From the NCBI RefSeq assembly GCF_016019955.1, contig NZ_JAECRZ010000005.1, forward strand, positions 62,001-126,000: a DNA stretch of 64,000 nt. The letters are read 5' to 3'. Below are positions 8,025-16,256 of the stretch, in pieces. The notes below the pieces were generated by a model that was not told where the DNA came from, did not search any database, and worked only from the letters and a program-made list of their open reading frames with translations. Every line of letters begins with the position of its first letter. Position 1 is the first letter of the stretch. A program made the translations under genes and the position numbers. The DNA comes from Thiosulfatihalobacter marinus (lineage in GTDB: Bacteria; Pseudomonadota; Alphaproteobacteria; Rhodobacterales; Rhodobacteraceae).

Positions 8025-9530
8025 TCAGCCCAGATCGGCGGGCAGCAGGCTGACGGGCAGGTTCTGGTAGCAGACCGGGCGCAGCCAGCGGCGGATGGAC
8101 AGCGTGCCCACAGATGTTGCGCCAAAATTGGTTGATGCCGGATAGGGGCCGCCATGCACCATGGTGTCACATACCTCGACCCCGGTCGGGAAGCCGTTGG
8201 CGAGAACCCGCCCCGCCATACGTTCGAGAATGGGCAGGAGGCGCTGGCCAAGGGCGGCATCGCCATCGTCCAGTTGCAGGGTCGCGGTAAGCTGCCCCTT
8301 AAAGCTTTGGGCGATGCTGACCATTTCATCCGCATCGCGCGCCACGATGATCAGGCCCAGCGGGCCAAAGACCTCTTCGGCCAGAGTTTCGTTGCCAAGC
8401 CAGTCTTCGGCCTTGACGCGGAACAGGAAGGGCCGGGCTTCGCGGGTGCCGCATTCTGAACGGATCAGCGTTTCGACACCGGGCTGGTCGGCCACGCTGG
8501 CTGCGCCGCCGGTATAGGCCTGGGCGATGCCATCGGTCAGCATGGCCTGTGCCGGAGCCTGGGCCAGCGCGTCGCGCGCGGCTTGGGCAAAGGCAAGGCT
8601 GTCGTCGCCCTCCAGCACCACTGCGATACCGGGGTTGGTGCAGAACTGGCCCGCGCCCATGGTCAGCGATCCGGCCCAGCCGGTGCCGATTTCGGCAGCG
8701 CGCGCGGTGGCTGCCCCGGGCAGCAGGAACATCGGGTTCACCGAGCCAAGTTCGCCAAAGAAGGGGATCGGTTCGGGACGGGCGGCGCACAGATCGAACA
8801 GGGCGCGGCCCCCGCCCAGAGAGCCGGTAAAACCGACGGCCCGGATCAGCGGATGCTGCACGACGGCCTGGCCGACATCGCGTTTGCCCCCCTGGATCAG
8901 CGAGAACACACCGGGGTGCAGATCACAGGCGATGCGGGCGGCGTCGATGGCCTGGGCGACAATTTCGCTGGTTCCGGGGTGGGCCGAGTGGCCCTTGACG
9001 ACAACCGGGCAACCCGCGGCCAGCGCGCTGGCGGTATCTCCGCCCGCGACCGAAAATGCCAGCGGAAAGTTCGACGCGCCAAAGACCGCCACCGGGCCGA
9101 TCGGGCGCTGCATCATGTACAGTTCCGGGCGCGGCAGGGGCTGACGGTCGGGCAGGGCCACGTCATGGCGGCGATCCAGGAAATCGCCAGCCTCGATATG
9201 GTCGGCGAAGAGGCGAAGCTGACCGGTGGTGCGGCCGCGTTCGCCTTCGAGCCGCGCCGTGGGCAGGCCGGATTCCCGGCTGCCAATATCGGTAATCGCA
9301 TCGCCGCGCGCGTCGATTTCCTCGGCGATCCTGCGCAGGAACGCGGCACGATCCGCGCGGCTTGTGGCGCCGAAACTTGCAAAGGCGTCTTCGGCGGCTT
9401 CGCAGGCGGCGTTTACGTCCGACACACGCCCGACGGCAAAGCTGTTCACGGGTCCGCTGGTTGGGGTGTTCTCGAACGTCGCATCGCCTGCAATCCATTG
9501 GCCCGCGATAAGGTGGTTTCCAGTCAACAA
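8025..9530 (-). CDS. Alpha-ketoglutarate semialdehyde dehydrogenase (2,5-dioxovalerate dehydrogenase) family
   Basis: About 501 residues of the NADP-linked aldehyde dehydrogenase subgroup that oxidises 2-oxoglutarate semialdehyde, an end step of sugar-acid, hydroxyproline and related catabolism. Motifs are FGASNFPLAFSV, the base glutamate in PFFGELGSVNP and the catalytic cysteine in MGAGQFCTNPG. The start used is TTG at 9530, preceded by GGAGA with seven-base spacing and giving the family-like LLTGNHLIAGQW; a GTG at 9581 with AGGA upstream would add 17 residues. It converges on the operon to its left but is separated from it by the terminator. No partner pathway genes are adjacent. Confidence 0.85.
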   Translation of the reverse strand: MLTGNHLIAGQWIAGDATFENTPTSGPVNSFAVGRVSDVNAACEAAEDAFASFGATSRADRAAFLRRIAEEIDARGDAITDIGSRESGLPTARLEGERGRTTGQLRLFADHIEAGDFLDRRHDVALPDRQPLPRPELYMMQRPIGPVAVFGASNFPLAFSVAGGDTASALAAGCPVVVKGHSAHPGTSEIVAQAIDAARIACDLHPGVFSLIQGGKRDVGQAVVQHPLIRAVGFTGSLGGGRALFDLCAARPEPIPFFGELGSVNPMFLLPGAATARAAEIGTGWAGSLTMGAGQFCTNPGIAVVLEGDDSLAFAQAARDALAQAPAQAMLTDGIAQAYTGGAASVADQPGVETLIRSECGTREARPFLFRVKAEDWLGNETLAEEVFGPLGLIIVARDADEMVSIAQSFKGQLTATLQLDDGDAALGQRLLPILERMAGRVLANGFPTGVEVCDTMVHGGPYPASTNFGATSVGTLSIRRWLRPVCYQNLPVSLLPADLG

Positions 9531-10072
9531 GGTGTATTCTCCGATTATTTTGTCCCAGGTTATTTCAGGCGTGGATGCCACGAGCGATCCTGGGAAAATG
9601 GGTGGGGGGCAGCGCCAGGACGCCTGCCAGATGGTCGGCCTTCATCAAGATGCCTGACCGGTCAGTTGCAGGGGTTCGAGATGTGCTGCTGACAGGTGGA
9701 TTCCCGCCGGTGAAGGGGGGCACCGGGCCCTTTCCCGGGAGCATGGCCATGGGGGCATCCGGCTGCGCATGGCCGAAGTCGAACATGTCGAGAACTGGGA
9801 TGTGGTTTGGGATCATGATCACGATTTCGGATGTCATCCAGGCGAAAAGGGCGCGACACAGCAATAACAGGTTCGCGACAAGAAGAAAGGTGAACTTGGG
9901 GGCGAGGGCGCCAATCTGTCTGGGTGCCGAAAAAGCGGGCGATGGGAGGCTGGGCAAACCGGGATTGGCGCCCTGAAAGAACGAGATGAAGCCGGTTCTG
10001 GCACGCGGTGGCTAGGATGACAGGCGGCGCGGATCGTAAAGGGGAGCGAACCAATCCGCATTCCGTGCAGGC
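9531..10072. other. Gene-poor gap left of the integrated element
   Basis: No open frame here has recognisable domains or a good ribosome binding site. Frames of about 130 codons on both strands (9575-9976 plus, 9565-9957 minus) overlap each other and look like chance GC-rich frames. A GGCACCGGGCCCTTTCCCGGG stretch near 9719-9739 can form a small hairpin. The stretch may be an eroded remnant left of the insertion site. Confidence 0.5.
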
Positions 10073-10089
10073 GTGGCAGCCCGTAGGGG
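10073..10089 (-). repeat. attL core, 17-bp copy of the tRNA-Glu 3' end
   Basis: GTGGCAGCCCGTAGGGG is identical to 18046-18062, where it covers the CCA end, acceptor stem and start of the T stem of tRNA-Glu. The identity stops abruptly after 17 bases, as expected at a recombination core. Bases 10075-10095 also form an 8-bp hairpin (GGCAGCCC/GGGCTGCC). Confidence 0.8.
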
Positions 10090-10127
10090 GCTGCCGCTTC
10101 TGTTTGGAATCAGGCGGTTAGCGAAAA

Positions 10128-10183
10128 GTGGGACACTTAGTTTTCCCATATGAACACAAGGTTTTTCGGCTTTATTGTCCCAC
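10128..10183. repeat. Left pair of integrase arm-type sites
   Basis: GTGGGACA (10128-10135) and its complement TGTCCCAC (10176-10183) face each other just inside attL. The same inverted pair occurs inside attR. Over 15 bases, AAAAGTGGGACACTT is identical to the complement of the right outer site. Terminal inverted copies of one motif near both cores are typical of tyrosine-integrase arm sites. Confidence 0.6.
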
Positions 10184-10218
10184 CAAACTGCCCCTTGCAG
10201 CACGGGGGACGGGTCACG

Positions 10219-10434
10219 TCAGACCAGCCTGAGGGGCGCGGGGGAACGGTTGTTCTTCATGTCCAGCAGGAGGCGGACGCCCTGGCGGATGGACCACGGC
10301 CGATAGCCCTGCACCTGGCGGACGTCGCGGCGGAGTTCGACATAGACGGTCCCGGCTGACACGCCGTCCCGCGCCAGGCGGATCGCGCGAGGCTGAGCGC
10401 CTAATCCGACAACAGGCGCTCTCGCTCCAAACAT
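10219..10434 (-). pseudogene. Probable 5'-truncated gene remnant
   Basis: A 71-codon leftward frame overlaps the end of the zinc-ribbon gene by 34 bases in another frame. From about codon 14 on, the third positions are almost all G or C and the translation (RAIRLARDGVSAG, then VELRRDVRQVQGYRPWSIRQG) looks protein-like. The first dozen codons do not, and belong to the region overlapping the neighbour. This suggests the tail of a gene whose 5' part was replaced. It carries no domain that I recognise, and a genuine small gene with a later start is also possible. Confidence 0.35.
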
Positions 10435-10709
10435 GCGTTATAAATACTAGTTACAAACTCCCCTGCGATGGTTGCTTCCCGCTCGCATTTTCCAGGGCTT
10501 CGATTTGACCCTGCCACCACACAAAACCCCAGAAGGAGAAGAAACCCAAATCCGACGAATAGCCCAATTTTGTTGGCCGCCTCTTCTTGCTGAATAGCTC
10601 GTTTTACAGCAACCGGTTTCATAGGCTCTCCGCACTTCGGGCAAGCGTTGGAATTGACTGATATCTTTTTTTTGCAAGCGGGACATGGGATAAGTTTGAT
10701 CTTTGCCAT
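10401..10709 (-). CDS. Small zinc-ribbon membrane protein
   Basis: A 102-residue protein. Residues about 8-28 carry two CxxC knuckles (CPAC and CPKC), a zinc-ribbon. A single hydrophobic helix (IGLFVGFGFLLLLGFCVVAG, about 48-67) follows and the tail is charged. Codon third positions are much more AT-rich than in neighbouring genes, a sign of separate transfer. The ribosome binding site is weak. Zinc-ribbon plus one-helix proteins are common accessory genes of mobile elements, but I cannot assign a function; the leftward direction matches the AIPR gene. Confidence 0.65.
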   Translation of the reverse strand: MAKIKLIPCPACKKKISVNSNACPKCGEPMKPVAVKRAIQQEEAANKIGLFVGFGFLLLLGFCVVAGSNRSPGKCEREATIAGEFVTSIYNACLERERLLSD

Positions 10710-10945
10710 CGGTGCCTAGTTTTTCGCCCAAGTCATTGGAAAATAGCTGGCAAAGCCAGCTTCAACTCTTTAAATCACAACTCGATCTGGCGCAAGATTT
10801 GCCTTTTTGCAAGGTCCCTAGACCGCCCTCACGCTGCTCCGTTCAGGCTTCCCCGCGCCCCCGCAAACTCTCCCTAGACCGGGGACCCTGGGGGGTGGAG
10901 GAAGGTTTACGCGGCCAGGCCGCAAGCGGCCTGACAGAGAATAGT

Positions 10946-11344
10946 GGGGAGGACGGGCCGGTTTTGGGGAGACTTGGGGAGGGTTTCGGGGAGACCTTGA
11001 GGCCCGTTTTCCGGTCTTGGGCGCGGGGAGTATATATAGAAAACAATATCTTATTTATCTATCAGGGAGTATAGGGAGGTTAGGGAGGGGCCTATAGGCT
11101 CCACGAGTCCGTGTGTCGTAAACGGCAATTCTCTAAATGGTAGCGGGCACGCCTCCCCGGTGTCCCTAACTCCCTGACGGCCGGGGAAGGATCGCCCGAT
11201 CTGAAATCGCGGGTCCTTCCTGCGGTCCGCAACGTGGGTTCATTCGCGCCCCGTTACTTTGGCCAGTTTCGAGTTTCGGCAAGGTGGGTTTTTGGGTTGT
11301 GGTTGTTGTCGTCAAAACCCCTCCCCAAACTCCCTATCCTCCCC
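10946..11344. repeat. Iteron-like GGGAG repeats around an AT-rich core, possible replication origin
   Basis: The gap 10710-11732 has no convincing gene. GGGGAG occurs at 10946, 10966, 10976, 10988 and 11025, and AGGGAG at 11064, 11073 and 11082 in an exact 9-bp tandem. The complement appears at 11153, 11170, 11321, 11330 and 11339, and once at 10870. Between the two orientations is the AT-rich stretch 11031-11063 (TATATATAGAAAACAATATC onward). Directly repeated short motifs next to an AT-rich segment are the usual layout of iteron origins of plasmids and satellites. Bases 11345-11732 hold only an ambiguous high-GC frame (around 11510-11660 plus) that could be a gene remnant. Confidence 0.45.
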
Positions 11345-11732
11345 AGGTCCCAGAGGTTGCCCGGCGGGCCTTGCAGTTTCCGGCCTGGGGCTTCGATCCT
11401 GGCGTGCGCGGGTGGCGGGGAGGTTCGGCCTGGCACGATCCGGCGGGGTCCGGGGGATGGGGGGCCACCTGGCGCTTTGCATGGCCGCCTGGCCCCAGGA
11501 GAAGGATGCACCTCGAGCCGGGCACGGGAACCGTCGCCCAGGTCGCCAACGTCCTTCCCCGCCTCTATCCTGACGAGGCGCGCCAATGTAGCCCTTATGG
11601 CGAGGCGTGGTCCTGCGCGGGTCAGCCTGACGGGCGCGGGGAAACTGGCGCGCCGGTGAGGTCGGGGAGATTCTGCCTTGCCGATACCGGCGGGGTCCGG
11701 GGAGGCGTTGACCGCCTCCGCCGATTTCTTCG

Positions 11733-11864
11733 TTACAGAAACGCCGCGAAAGCCATAACGCAAAACACCGCGAAAACGATCACGATAGCAAGGCGACCAG
11801 TAGCGTTGGCCTCGAAACTTTCTCCGATACGGATGAGCAATTTTTCCTTGTCGTCCTGCATCAT
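11733..11864 (-). CDS. Small single-pass membrane protein coupled to the AIPR gene
   Basis: A 43-codon frame starting ATGATG at 11864 overlaps the AIPR stop codon (ATGA), so it could be translated by re-initiation. The product has a charged N-terminal part (MMQDDKEKLLIRIGESFEAN) and one hydrophobic C-terminal helix (RLAIVIVFAVFCVMAFAAFL) before the TAA. It resembles small membrane partners found beside abortive-infection genes, but no family was recognised. The charge and hydrophobicity pattern and the start/stop overlap are the evidence; chance is not excluded. Confidence 0.55.
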   Translation of the reverse strand: MMQDDKEKLLIRIGESFEANATGRLAIVIVFAVFCVMAFAAFL

Positions 11865-13096
11865 GCACCCCCTGCGGTCAGCCGCTCGATTTCAGACCGC
11901 AGGAAGTGGTTTTCGACGGTGCGATACAGGTTGGCCCAGTGATTGCGGTTCTTGCCCAGGACGTCCGGTGCGTTGCCGATGGACTTGACCGCCTCTCGCG
12001 TTTCGAGAACAAGGTCTTTTCCAATCTCACCCCACACCGCCTTCACGTTGTCGAACCCGCCAACCCATTCAGCCTGGCCGCTATCCTGGTTGATCCGAAC
12101 GTAGTTTCGGAACGATCCCAGAATGGGGTATGCAGCGCCCTTGGTCAGTCGCCTTTCGTGCGGTTCCAGCCCGGCAAACCGGAATTGGAAAACACCAGAC
12201 TTCTTAGGCGCATCCTCCACAATCTTTAGCTTAGCAGCCTGATTGCTGACCTCCTTCGTGTAGATGCGCAGGAAGTCACGGCGGATAATGTCGTAGAGTT
12301 CCAGGACCTGCGGCAGCAAGGGTTCGAGTTTCGCGTATTTCCGGCCGCCGGGTTCATCGCGGTTCTCCTTGAAATCGTCACCATACTTTTTCAGCGGGGT
12401 TGACCACTTTTCATAGGCCGCGATGGGATGCTTCCCGCTCCGGTTCGGGAAATCAATTACGTTGATGATCTCGAGCGCCGAAATCAGTTCACGAATGTCG
12501 ATTTCGTTGCTGTCGCTTTCCTTGTAGGCGATATCGTCCGACCACTCGAACGGGGCGACCACGTCTTTGATACCTTGGAACGCTCCGTCCAGTTCAAAGA
12601 TGGACTGCGGCTTTACGGCGATGCCAGTGTTCTGCCCGCGCGCGATATCCACCCGCATGGTATGTTCGTTCGGACCTTCAACGCCGGTGATGATCTTCAC
12701 CTCTACGTGTTGACCCTCAGCGATGGTGTCGTCGTCCTGGCATTCCCAAATCAGGTTTGCCGTATGGCCCCCGTTAGCGATCCCATAGTCGTCGTCTATC
12801 AGGACCTCAAACACGCGCTTGTCGAGGGCTTTGACGTCCTCTCCAATGATCGTGATCCCGAGATTGAGCAAGTCGAAAGAACCAGGCAAAGCCTCGTTGC
12901 CGCGCAGGCTTTCCCGAACGTCTTTATAGACGTTGCGATTCATACCGGTTGCCTCGCGCAGATTCGCTTTCTGCGGGATGGATTTAGGCAATCTCGCGGC
13001 GGGAACTAGGAAGATGTGTTTTTGAATGTTGGGGAAGTGAGGGTGCTTGAAGCTGCGCGCTTCCGCGACCTCGAACCGAAACGGTCGAATAGCCAT
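11861..13096 (-). CDS. AIPR family (abortive infection phage resistance) protein
   Basis: A 411-residue soluble protein. The region NLREATGMNRNVYKDVRESL (about residues 45-64), LLNLGITIIGEDV (about 76-88) and NGGHTANLIWE (about 108-118) matches the AIPR pattern in which an NNGIT-like and an NGGQT-like motif follow one another. The ATG at 13096 has AAGGAG eight bases upstream; the open frame extends further upstream but without family similarity. AIPR proteins are associated with abortive infection and also occur in some DNA-modification-linked defence loci; their biochemistry is poorly known. Here it is the main cargo of the satellite-like element, transcribed away from the capsid and integrase genes. 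Confidence 0.8.
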   Translation of the reverse strand: MAIRPFRFEVAEARSFKHPHFPNIQKHIFLVPAARLPKSIPQKANLREATGMNRNVYKDVRESLRGNEALPGSFDLLNLGITIIGEDVKALDKRVFEVLIDDDYGIANGGHTANLIWECQDDDTIAEGQHVEVKIITGVEGPNEHTMRVDIARGQNTGIAVKPQSIFELDGAFQGIKDVVAPFEWSDDIAYKESDSNEIDIRELISALEIINVIDFPNRSGKHPIAAYEKWSTPLKKYGDDFKENRDEPGGRKYAKLEPLLPQVLELYDIIRRDFLRIYTKEVSNQAAKLKIVEDAPKKSGVFQFRFAGLEPHERRLTKGAAYPILGSFRNYVRINQDSGQAEWVGGFDNVKAVWGEIGKDLVLETREAVKSIGNAPDVLGKNRNHWANLYRTVENHFLRSEIERLTAGGA

Positions 13097-13316
13097 TGAA
13101 TGGCTCCTTTTTACAGTGCCGACGATGCGGCCTATGTCCTGCGGGCGCGATGGCCCTTCACAGGGGACACGATGGTCCAATTCCGAAAATAGCATAGGTC
13201 GATGGTTGGCACAACATCTTGTGCATACGGCGGGCGCACCCCCCATTTAGACCTCGTTAACTACCCCTACGTCCGTTGGTTCCTAATTCGCAGCGCCAAA
13301 GAAATGGAAACCCAGC

Positions 13317-14255
13317 ATGGACACCCCCACCACCCGAACGATGTATCCCCTTTCCGCCGCGCTGGACGTCGCGGGCGTGAAGCCCGGCAAGTTCCACCGC
13401 CACTTCTACGGCGGTGTCTTGGGCAAGGCCCTGGAACGCGATGGGGAGTTTGCGGCCCAGATATCGGACCCCATGCGGGGCGCGGGGGTTGGGCGCGGTG
13501 GCGGCCGGTTCATCACCCTGGACGGCGCGATCTGCCTGGCGGTATTCTTCCGCCTCCTGTCCGGCGGGGTCCCTTCCGCGCGCGCCTTGCAGATGGCGCG
13601 GACGTTCGTGTTCCTGGGCGAAACCGGCAGCGTCCTTCGCGCCTTCACCGCCGACACGCCGCGTCCGGCCGGTGGGGTGTTCCCTGGATCGCAAGACACC
13701 TTCCTGGCGGCAATCGCGGGCGAACCTGGCACGGATCGCGGGGACACCGATGGTTTCGCCTTCGTGCCTGGTCAGGACCTGACCGCGCCCCGGATCATGG
13801 AATGGCTGGACCTGCAAAGCGAGGACAGCGCCCCGGTTTGCCTGGTCAACCTGTCCGAGGTGGTCCGGGAAATGCGCGACGGCCTCAAGCGCAACCCAGG
13901 CTCCACGATCCAATGCCCGGCCCAGGTGGGTTTCCAGGGCGGCGCGGAGTCGGACGCGGCCTGCAATCCCGTTGCGGCCTTCCTGGCGGAATTCACGGTC
14001 CGCGATCCGGCCGCCCGCACCTCCACGCGGGAATTCTCTCGCGCGTTCGGGGCCTGGTTCTCTGACTGGCGCGAAGGTGCGCGCCCGCACGGCCTGGGCG
14101 ACGATGAAAGCGCGGGCCAGGCCCTTGTCGATGCTCTCGCGGCGCTTGGCGTCCGCAAGGTGAAATCCAACGGCATCATGATGTTCGCCGGGGTCCGGTG
14201 GCGTGAAACTCCGGCCGCGCTTGCCTTCCTGGCGGGCGCGCTGGCCCTCCAGTGA
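13317..14255 (+). CDS. Unknown element protein with a possible winged-helix C terminus
   Basis: A 312-residue protein I cannot name. The N-terminal 100 residues (FITLDGAICLAVFFRLLSGG, then VPSARALQMARTF) resemble MerR/HTH-type DNA-binding segments. The C-terminal 70 residues (EFSRAFGAWFSDWREGARPH, ESAGQALVDALAALGVRKVK, FAGVRW) resemble the terminal domain of D5-type phage primase/helicases. There is no Walker motif, so it is not itself a helicase. As first gene of the rightward cluster and close to the iteron region, it is a candidate replication or regulatory protein (inference). The ribosome binding site is weak. Confidence 0.7.
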   Translation: MDTPTTRTMYPLSAALDVAGVKPGKFHRHFYGGVLGKALERDGEFAAQISDPMRGAGVGRGGGRFITLDGAICLAVFFRLLSGGVPSARALQMARTFVFLGETGSVLRAFTADTPRPAGGVFPGSQDTFLAAIAGEPGTDRGDTDGFAFVPGQDLTAPRIMEWLDLQSEDSAPVCLVNLSEVVREMRDGLKRNPGSTIQCPAQVGFQGGAESDAACNPVAAFLAEFTVRDPAARTSTREFSRAFGAWFSDWREGARPHGLGDDESAGQALVDALAALGVRKVKSNGIMMFAGVRWRETPAALAFLAGALALQ

Positions 14256-14310
14256 TCCGCCGCCGTTCCCCTTTCCCGCCCATGCCCAGACCCGAAAGGA
14301 CACCGGCCCC

Positions 14311-14685
14311 ATGACAACCGAAACGAAATCCGCCGCCGATCCCGCCCAGCTTGGCCGGGCGCATGTGGTGGCCGCCTGCCTGGCGATCCTGACCCGCGAA
14401 TTCCATAGCGCGGGCCTGGACACCCAGGACGCGCTGGACCTTCTGCGGGACGCTCCCGACAAGATTGACGCCGCGTTGACGCGCGGCCCCCGCGCTCTGG
14501 TGGTCTATCGCCTGGACCGCGCGGGCGCGCGCGGCCTGGTCAGCGAAAGCGACTCGCGCCTGTCCCATTTCACGGCGGTTGCCGAGCAAGACGGCGCGCC
14601 GCTTTTCGGCTTCTGCCCGGCCGCGATAGCCGACCTGGCCGCCCATATCGACGCGGGATGCGCGTCCCTGAGAAAGGACGCCTGA
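14311..14685 (+). CDS. Unknown small protein upstream of the capsid gene
   Basis: A 124-residue, alanine-rich, mildly acidic soluble protein with no signal peptide or membrane segment and no domain I recognise. AAAGGA lies upstream of the ATG with a long spacer. It ends three bases before the start of the protease-capsid gene, so it is almost certainly co-transcribed with it. By position it could be a head-assembly or packaging accessory of the element, but nothing in the sequence proves this. Confidence 0.65.
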   Translation: MTTETKSAADPAQLGRAHVVAACLAILTREFHSAGLDTQDALDLLRDAPDKIDAALTRGPRALVVYRLDRAGARGLVSESDSRLSHFTAVAEQDGAPLFGFCPAAIADLAAHIDAGCASLRKDA

Positions 14686-14687
14686 CC

Positions 14688-16256
14688 ATGCGACGCGAAC
14701 GATTTTCCGAAATGGACAAACCGGGTTTCGGCCCCAAGGTGGCGGCCGAGGCCAAGATGGAGGACGGGGACCGTCTGGTCCGCCTGTCCTTCTCGAGTGA
14801 GCTTCCGGTTCTGCGCGACTATTCGACAGGACCGGCCTTTGAGGTCCTGGGACACGATCCGGGCGAGGTTGACCTGTCACGGCTCAACAGCGGATCGGCC
14901 CCTGTCCTCAAAGATCACCGGCGCGACGTGGACTCGATGGTTGGGACGGTGGTTTCCGCCCAGATCGAGGGACGCCGGGGCCGCGCGATTGTGCGGCTGG
15001 CAGACACGGCAGAAGGCAGATCAATGCTTGCCCGCATCGAGGCGGGGGAAGTGCAATCGGTATCGGTGGGTTACGCCGTCCATGATCTGAATCCGGCGGG
15101 GGAACGGGACGGATATCCCGTGTTCCGCGCCACGAAATGGGAAGCGGTTGAAATCTCCCTGGTCGCGGTTCCGGCAGACCCCACGGTGGGCGTGGGCCGG
15201 TCCCTAGCAGGCGGTTCCGCTGCATCCCTTCCCCTCAATTCGAAAGGTTCGAAAATGACGACTCCCACCACGGCTGAAAATCAGCCGACCCCGGCCACCG
15301 GCTCCGTGAACGCCGAGCGCAAGCGCGCGGCCGATATCACCACCCTGGGCCGCCAGTTCAACATGCCCGCCGAGGACGTGGCCGCCGCGATTGCGGACGG
15401 GACGTCCGTGGACACGTTCCAGCGGTCGATCCTGGACAGCATGGGCGGCGGCGCGCAACAGCCCGCAACCCGTAGCCGTATGGGCGCGCCCGCAATCGCG
15501 GCCGCCGAGCGGTCCTATTCGCTGACCCGCGTTGCCCAGGCCGCCGTCACCTCTGACTGGTCCCAGGCGGGTTTCGAGCGCGAAGTGTCCCAGGAATTGC
15601 AACGCCAGATCGGCCGTAGCGCCTCCGGCACCTACGTTCCCACCGCCGCCCTGGCGGGCCGCGCCCTGGTCACGACCGGGACCGCGCCGTCCCTGATCGG
15701 CACCCAGCAGATGCACGACGCCTTTATCGAGGTCCTGAAACCCCAGGTGCGCGTGATGGAGTTGGGCGCGACGGTCCTTCCCGGCCTGGTCGAAAACGTG
15801 TCCATTCCGCGCCAGACGGCCGGGTGTTCGGCCGAGTGGATCGCGGAAGATGGCGAAGCGACCGAGTCGACGCCGGGTTTCGACGCGGTGACTCTGACCA
15901 TGCACCAGCTTTCGGCAAACACGCGGATTTCCCGTCGCCAACTGAAACAGAGCCTCCCGGCTGTGGACCAGATTCTCACCAATGATCTGCGCGCCCAGAT
16001 CGCGGTGGCCCTGGACAAGGCCGCGATTGCCGGGACCGGGGTTTCGCCCCAGCCCACCGGTATCTTGAACGTCGCCGGTATCGGGGACGTGGAGATGGGG
16101 ACCAATGGCGATTACGTCACCTGGGCCGCGCTCATGGACCTTGTGAGCGCCGTGGAGGCGGCCAATGTCGATCCCGCGTCCCTGGGCTTCCTGTCCAATC
16201 TCAAGGTAAAGGGGCATTTCATGTCCACTCCGCGGTGGGCGGGACCGATACCATGA
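14688..16256 (+). CDS. HK97-type prohead protease fused to major capsid protein (ends early by frameshift)
   Basis: Residues about 25-175 are an HK97-family prohead protease with likely catalytic His77 (LKDHRRD), Ser126 (QSVSVGY) and an acidic residue near WEAVEIS. After a linker, residues 190 on are an HK97-fold capsid: a charged scaffold-like segment, then RSASGTYVPTAA, VSIPRQTAG and QPTGILN. An internal ATG at 15255 has AAAGG (15243-15247) before it and could start the capsid alone. The frame ends at 16256 inside the capsid core; the missing C terminus continues in the -1 frame. It is the only virion gene in the element. Confidence 0.85.
   Translation: MRRERFSEMDKPGFGPKVAAEAKMEDGDRLVRLSFSSELPVLRDYSTGPAFEVLGHDPGEVDLSRLNSGSAPVLKDHRRDVDSMVGTVVSAQIEGRRGRAIVRLADTAEGRSMLARIEAGEVQSVSVGYAVHDLNPAGERDGYPVFRATKWEAVEISLVAVPADPTVGVGRSLAGGSAASLPLNSKGSKMTTPTTAENQPTPATGSVNAERKRAADITTLGRQFNMPAEDVAAAIADGTSVDTFQRSILDSMGGGAQQPATRSRMGAPAIAAAERSYSLTRVAQAAVTSDWSQAGFEREVSQELQRQIGRSASGTYVPTAALAGRALVTTGTAPSLIGTQQMHDAFIEVLKPQVRVMELGATVLPGLVENVSIPRQTAGCSAEWIAEDGEATESTPGFDAVTLTMHQLSANTRISRRQLKQSLPAVDQILTNDLRAQIAVALDKAAIAGTGVSPQPTGILNVAGIGDVEMGTNGDYVTWAALMDLVSAVEAANVDPASLGFLSNLKVKGHFMSTPRWAGPIP

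Noticed and set aside
10075-10095. The attL core read as only a terminator hairpin
   Set aside because: The hairpin is real, but the 17-base identity with the tRNA-Glu 3' end, next to an integrase 8 kb away, is better explained by recombination.
10946-11344. The GGGAG repeats as a CRISPR array
   Set aside because: Units are 6-9 bases with no constant 25-40-base spacers and no cas gene nearby.
11254-11868. A 204-codon minus-strand frame starting beside the AIPR stop
   Set aside because: It overlaps the better supported 43-codon membrane frame and has arginine/proline-rich filler sequence with no domain.
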